5,833 nt of DNA, taken from positions 1 to 5,833 of the forward strand of contig JAKADI010000137.1 of NCBI GenBank assembly GCA_021820675.1. Direction: 5' to 3'. The position numbers were made by a program, and so were the translations under genes. Positions 5,172 to 5,833 of this stretch are shown piece by piece (position 1 is the stretch's first letter; every line of letters begins with the position of its first letter). The stretch is from Bacillota bacterium. Its GTDB lineage: Bacteria; Bacillota; Sulfobacillia; Sulfobacillales; Sulfobacillaceae. The notes beneath the pieces were generated by a model. The model was not told the origin of the DNA, made no database searches, and worked only from the letters and a program-made list of their open reading frames with translations.

Positions 5172-5833
5172 TTTATACCGGTTGCTGGTGTTGCCGCTCG
5201 TTGACGGTTATTTTCTCTCAATGGTTCTATCAGGACGATTGAATCATATCAGTACGGCCATGTTAGTGGGAATTTTGGCCTTCAGCGGGGCCGGGGTCGT
5301 TACGACCGCTTCTTTGTTGTCACCCACCTCTTCTTCTCTGCGTCATGTCGTGTGGAAAATTGTCCGCGTGTATCTTTTAATATTCCCGGTGGCATGGGTC
5401 ATGACCGTGCTAATTGGGCCTTTGCGTGCCATTGAATTGCCGTATCAGAGCATATTTACAGCACTCATTCTTCTGGGAACGGCGGCCAGTCTGTGGCCGA
5501 CCCCACAGCCTGTAAAAGTTCTAAGCTGGTATCGGCCTGGGTCATTGATGGGAATCGTGATATCGGTCATGTTTCTCTACGGCCTCAAGAGCGGCCGCTT
5601 ATTTCACATGTACTGGCAGCTTGACCCGAGGTTGATCATGATGAGTACGATTTCGGTTATGGTGGGACTGGCTTTGACATTACTGGGAAGCGGGATTCAA
5701 TATCGGTGGGGGAGTTTTCGCCACCCTTTTTCGCGGCAACTCTTGGCGGCAGGGGGAAGCCTCGTGCTGGTGCTGGTTGCGCTGACATTTTTGGGTGTGC
5801 CCATTCAATCGGTCTGGTTGTGGACTGCGGAAG
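5140..5833 (+). CDS. Multi-pass membrane protein of unknown function (3' end outside window)
   Basis: An open frame of 231 codons with no stop, running off the right edge. About seven hydrophobic segments are visible, at residues about 12-31, 39-60, 76-94, 103-119, 133-149, 164-185 and 200-221. These make it an integral membrane protein. Features include LPLVDGYF in the first segment, a conserved-looking YRPGSLMGI start to the fifth, and LDPRLIM before the sixth. From memory the pattern (LPL-[IV]-DG-F, a PG-x-x-x-G segment, then DP-x-L-I) resembles the DUF5794 family best known from haloarchaea. I hold that loosely. The chosen ATG at 5140 has GAGGG (5129-5133) 6 bases upstream; ATG 5134 is an in-frame alternative, and TGA at 5128-5130 closes the frame upstream. 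The stronger AAAGGAG site serves a different frame. No transport or enzymatic motif is recognised. It appears to have its own promoter and not to be part of the yjbQ unit. Confidence 0.8.
   Translation, partial: MTLDTTKTPGDLYRLLVLPLVDGYFLSMVLSGRLNHISTAMLVGILAFSGAGVVTTASLLSPTSSSLRHVVWKIVRVYLLIFPVAWVMTVLIGPLRAIELPYQSIFTALILLGTAASLWPTPQPVKVLSWYRPGSLMGIVISVMFLYGLKSGRLFHMYWQLDPRLIMMSTISVMVGLALTLLGSGIQYRWGSFRHPFSRQLLAAGGSLVLVLVALTFLGVPIQSVWLWTAE

Noticed and set aside
4940..5221. 93-codon minus-strand frame after yjbQ
   Set aside because: It is unlike any family I recognise, covers the stem-loop and the promoter, and overlaps the start of the membrane protein.

Overview
The window looks like ordinary bacterial chromosome from a Gram-positive (Bacillota-type) organism of roughly 50% GC. 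Four of the five complete genes start behind strong purine-rich Shine-Dalgarno (SD) sites: AAGGAGG, AAGGAGGG, GGGAGGGA and AAGGGGGT. Two starts are GTG and one is TTG. Promoter-like sites fit the housekeeping sigma-70/sigma-A pattern with 17-base spacers. The overall feel resembles Sulfobacillus-like environmental Bacillota, but that is only an impression from the proteins. I saw no rRNA, tRNA, CRISPR array, transposase or phage gene.

Layout, left to right. (1) The last 67 codons of ribose-5-phosphate isomerase A (rpiA, +). (2) Convergent to it, a histidine-phosphatase (phosphoglycerate-mutase-like) gene (-). (3) A 460-base gene-poor stretch with one doubtful 74-codon frame, small palindromes and a good promoter. 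(4) A pRiA4b ORF-3-like (IS1096-passenger-type) protein (+). (5) An MFS transporter (-), convergent to the previous gene and sharing one symmetric terminator that contains both stop codons. (6) Divergent from the transporter, an alkaline-phosphatase-superfamily phosphodiesterase/nucleotide pyrophosphatase-like enzyme (+). (7) A YjbQ/UPF0047 protein (+), in the same reading frame as the phosphodiesterase with only one amber stop between them. (8) A non-coding stretch with a compound stem-loop and a promoter. (9) The first 231 codons of a multi-pass membrane protein (+) that runs off the window, preceded by a 14-codon frame with a better SD site.

The phosphodiesterase and YjbQ genes probably form a two-gene transcription unit, since they lie 105 bases apart with no terminator seen between them. 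The other genes look like single-gene units with their own signals. There is no obvious shared pathway. rpiA is pentose-phosphate metabolism, two genes are phosphatase-type hydrolases and two are membrane proteins. I found no clear new multi-gene system. The points most worth checking are the single-amber junction between the phosphodiesterase and YjbQ, the start region of the last gene, and the double-stop terminator.
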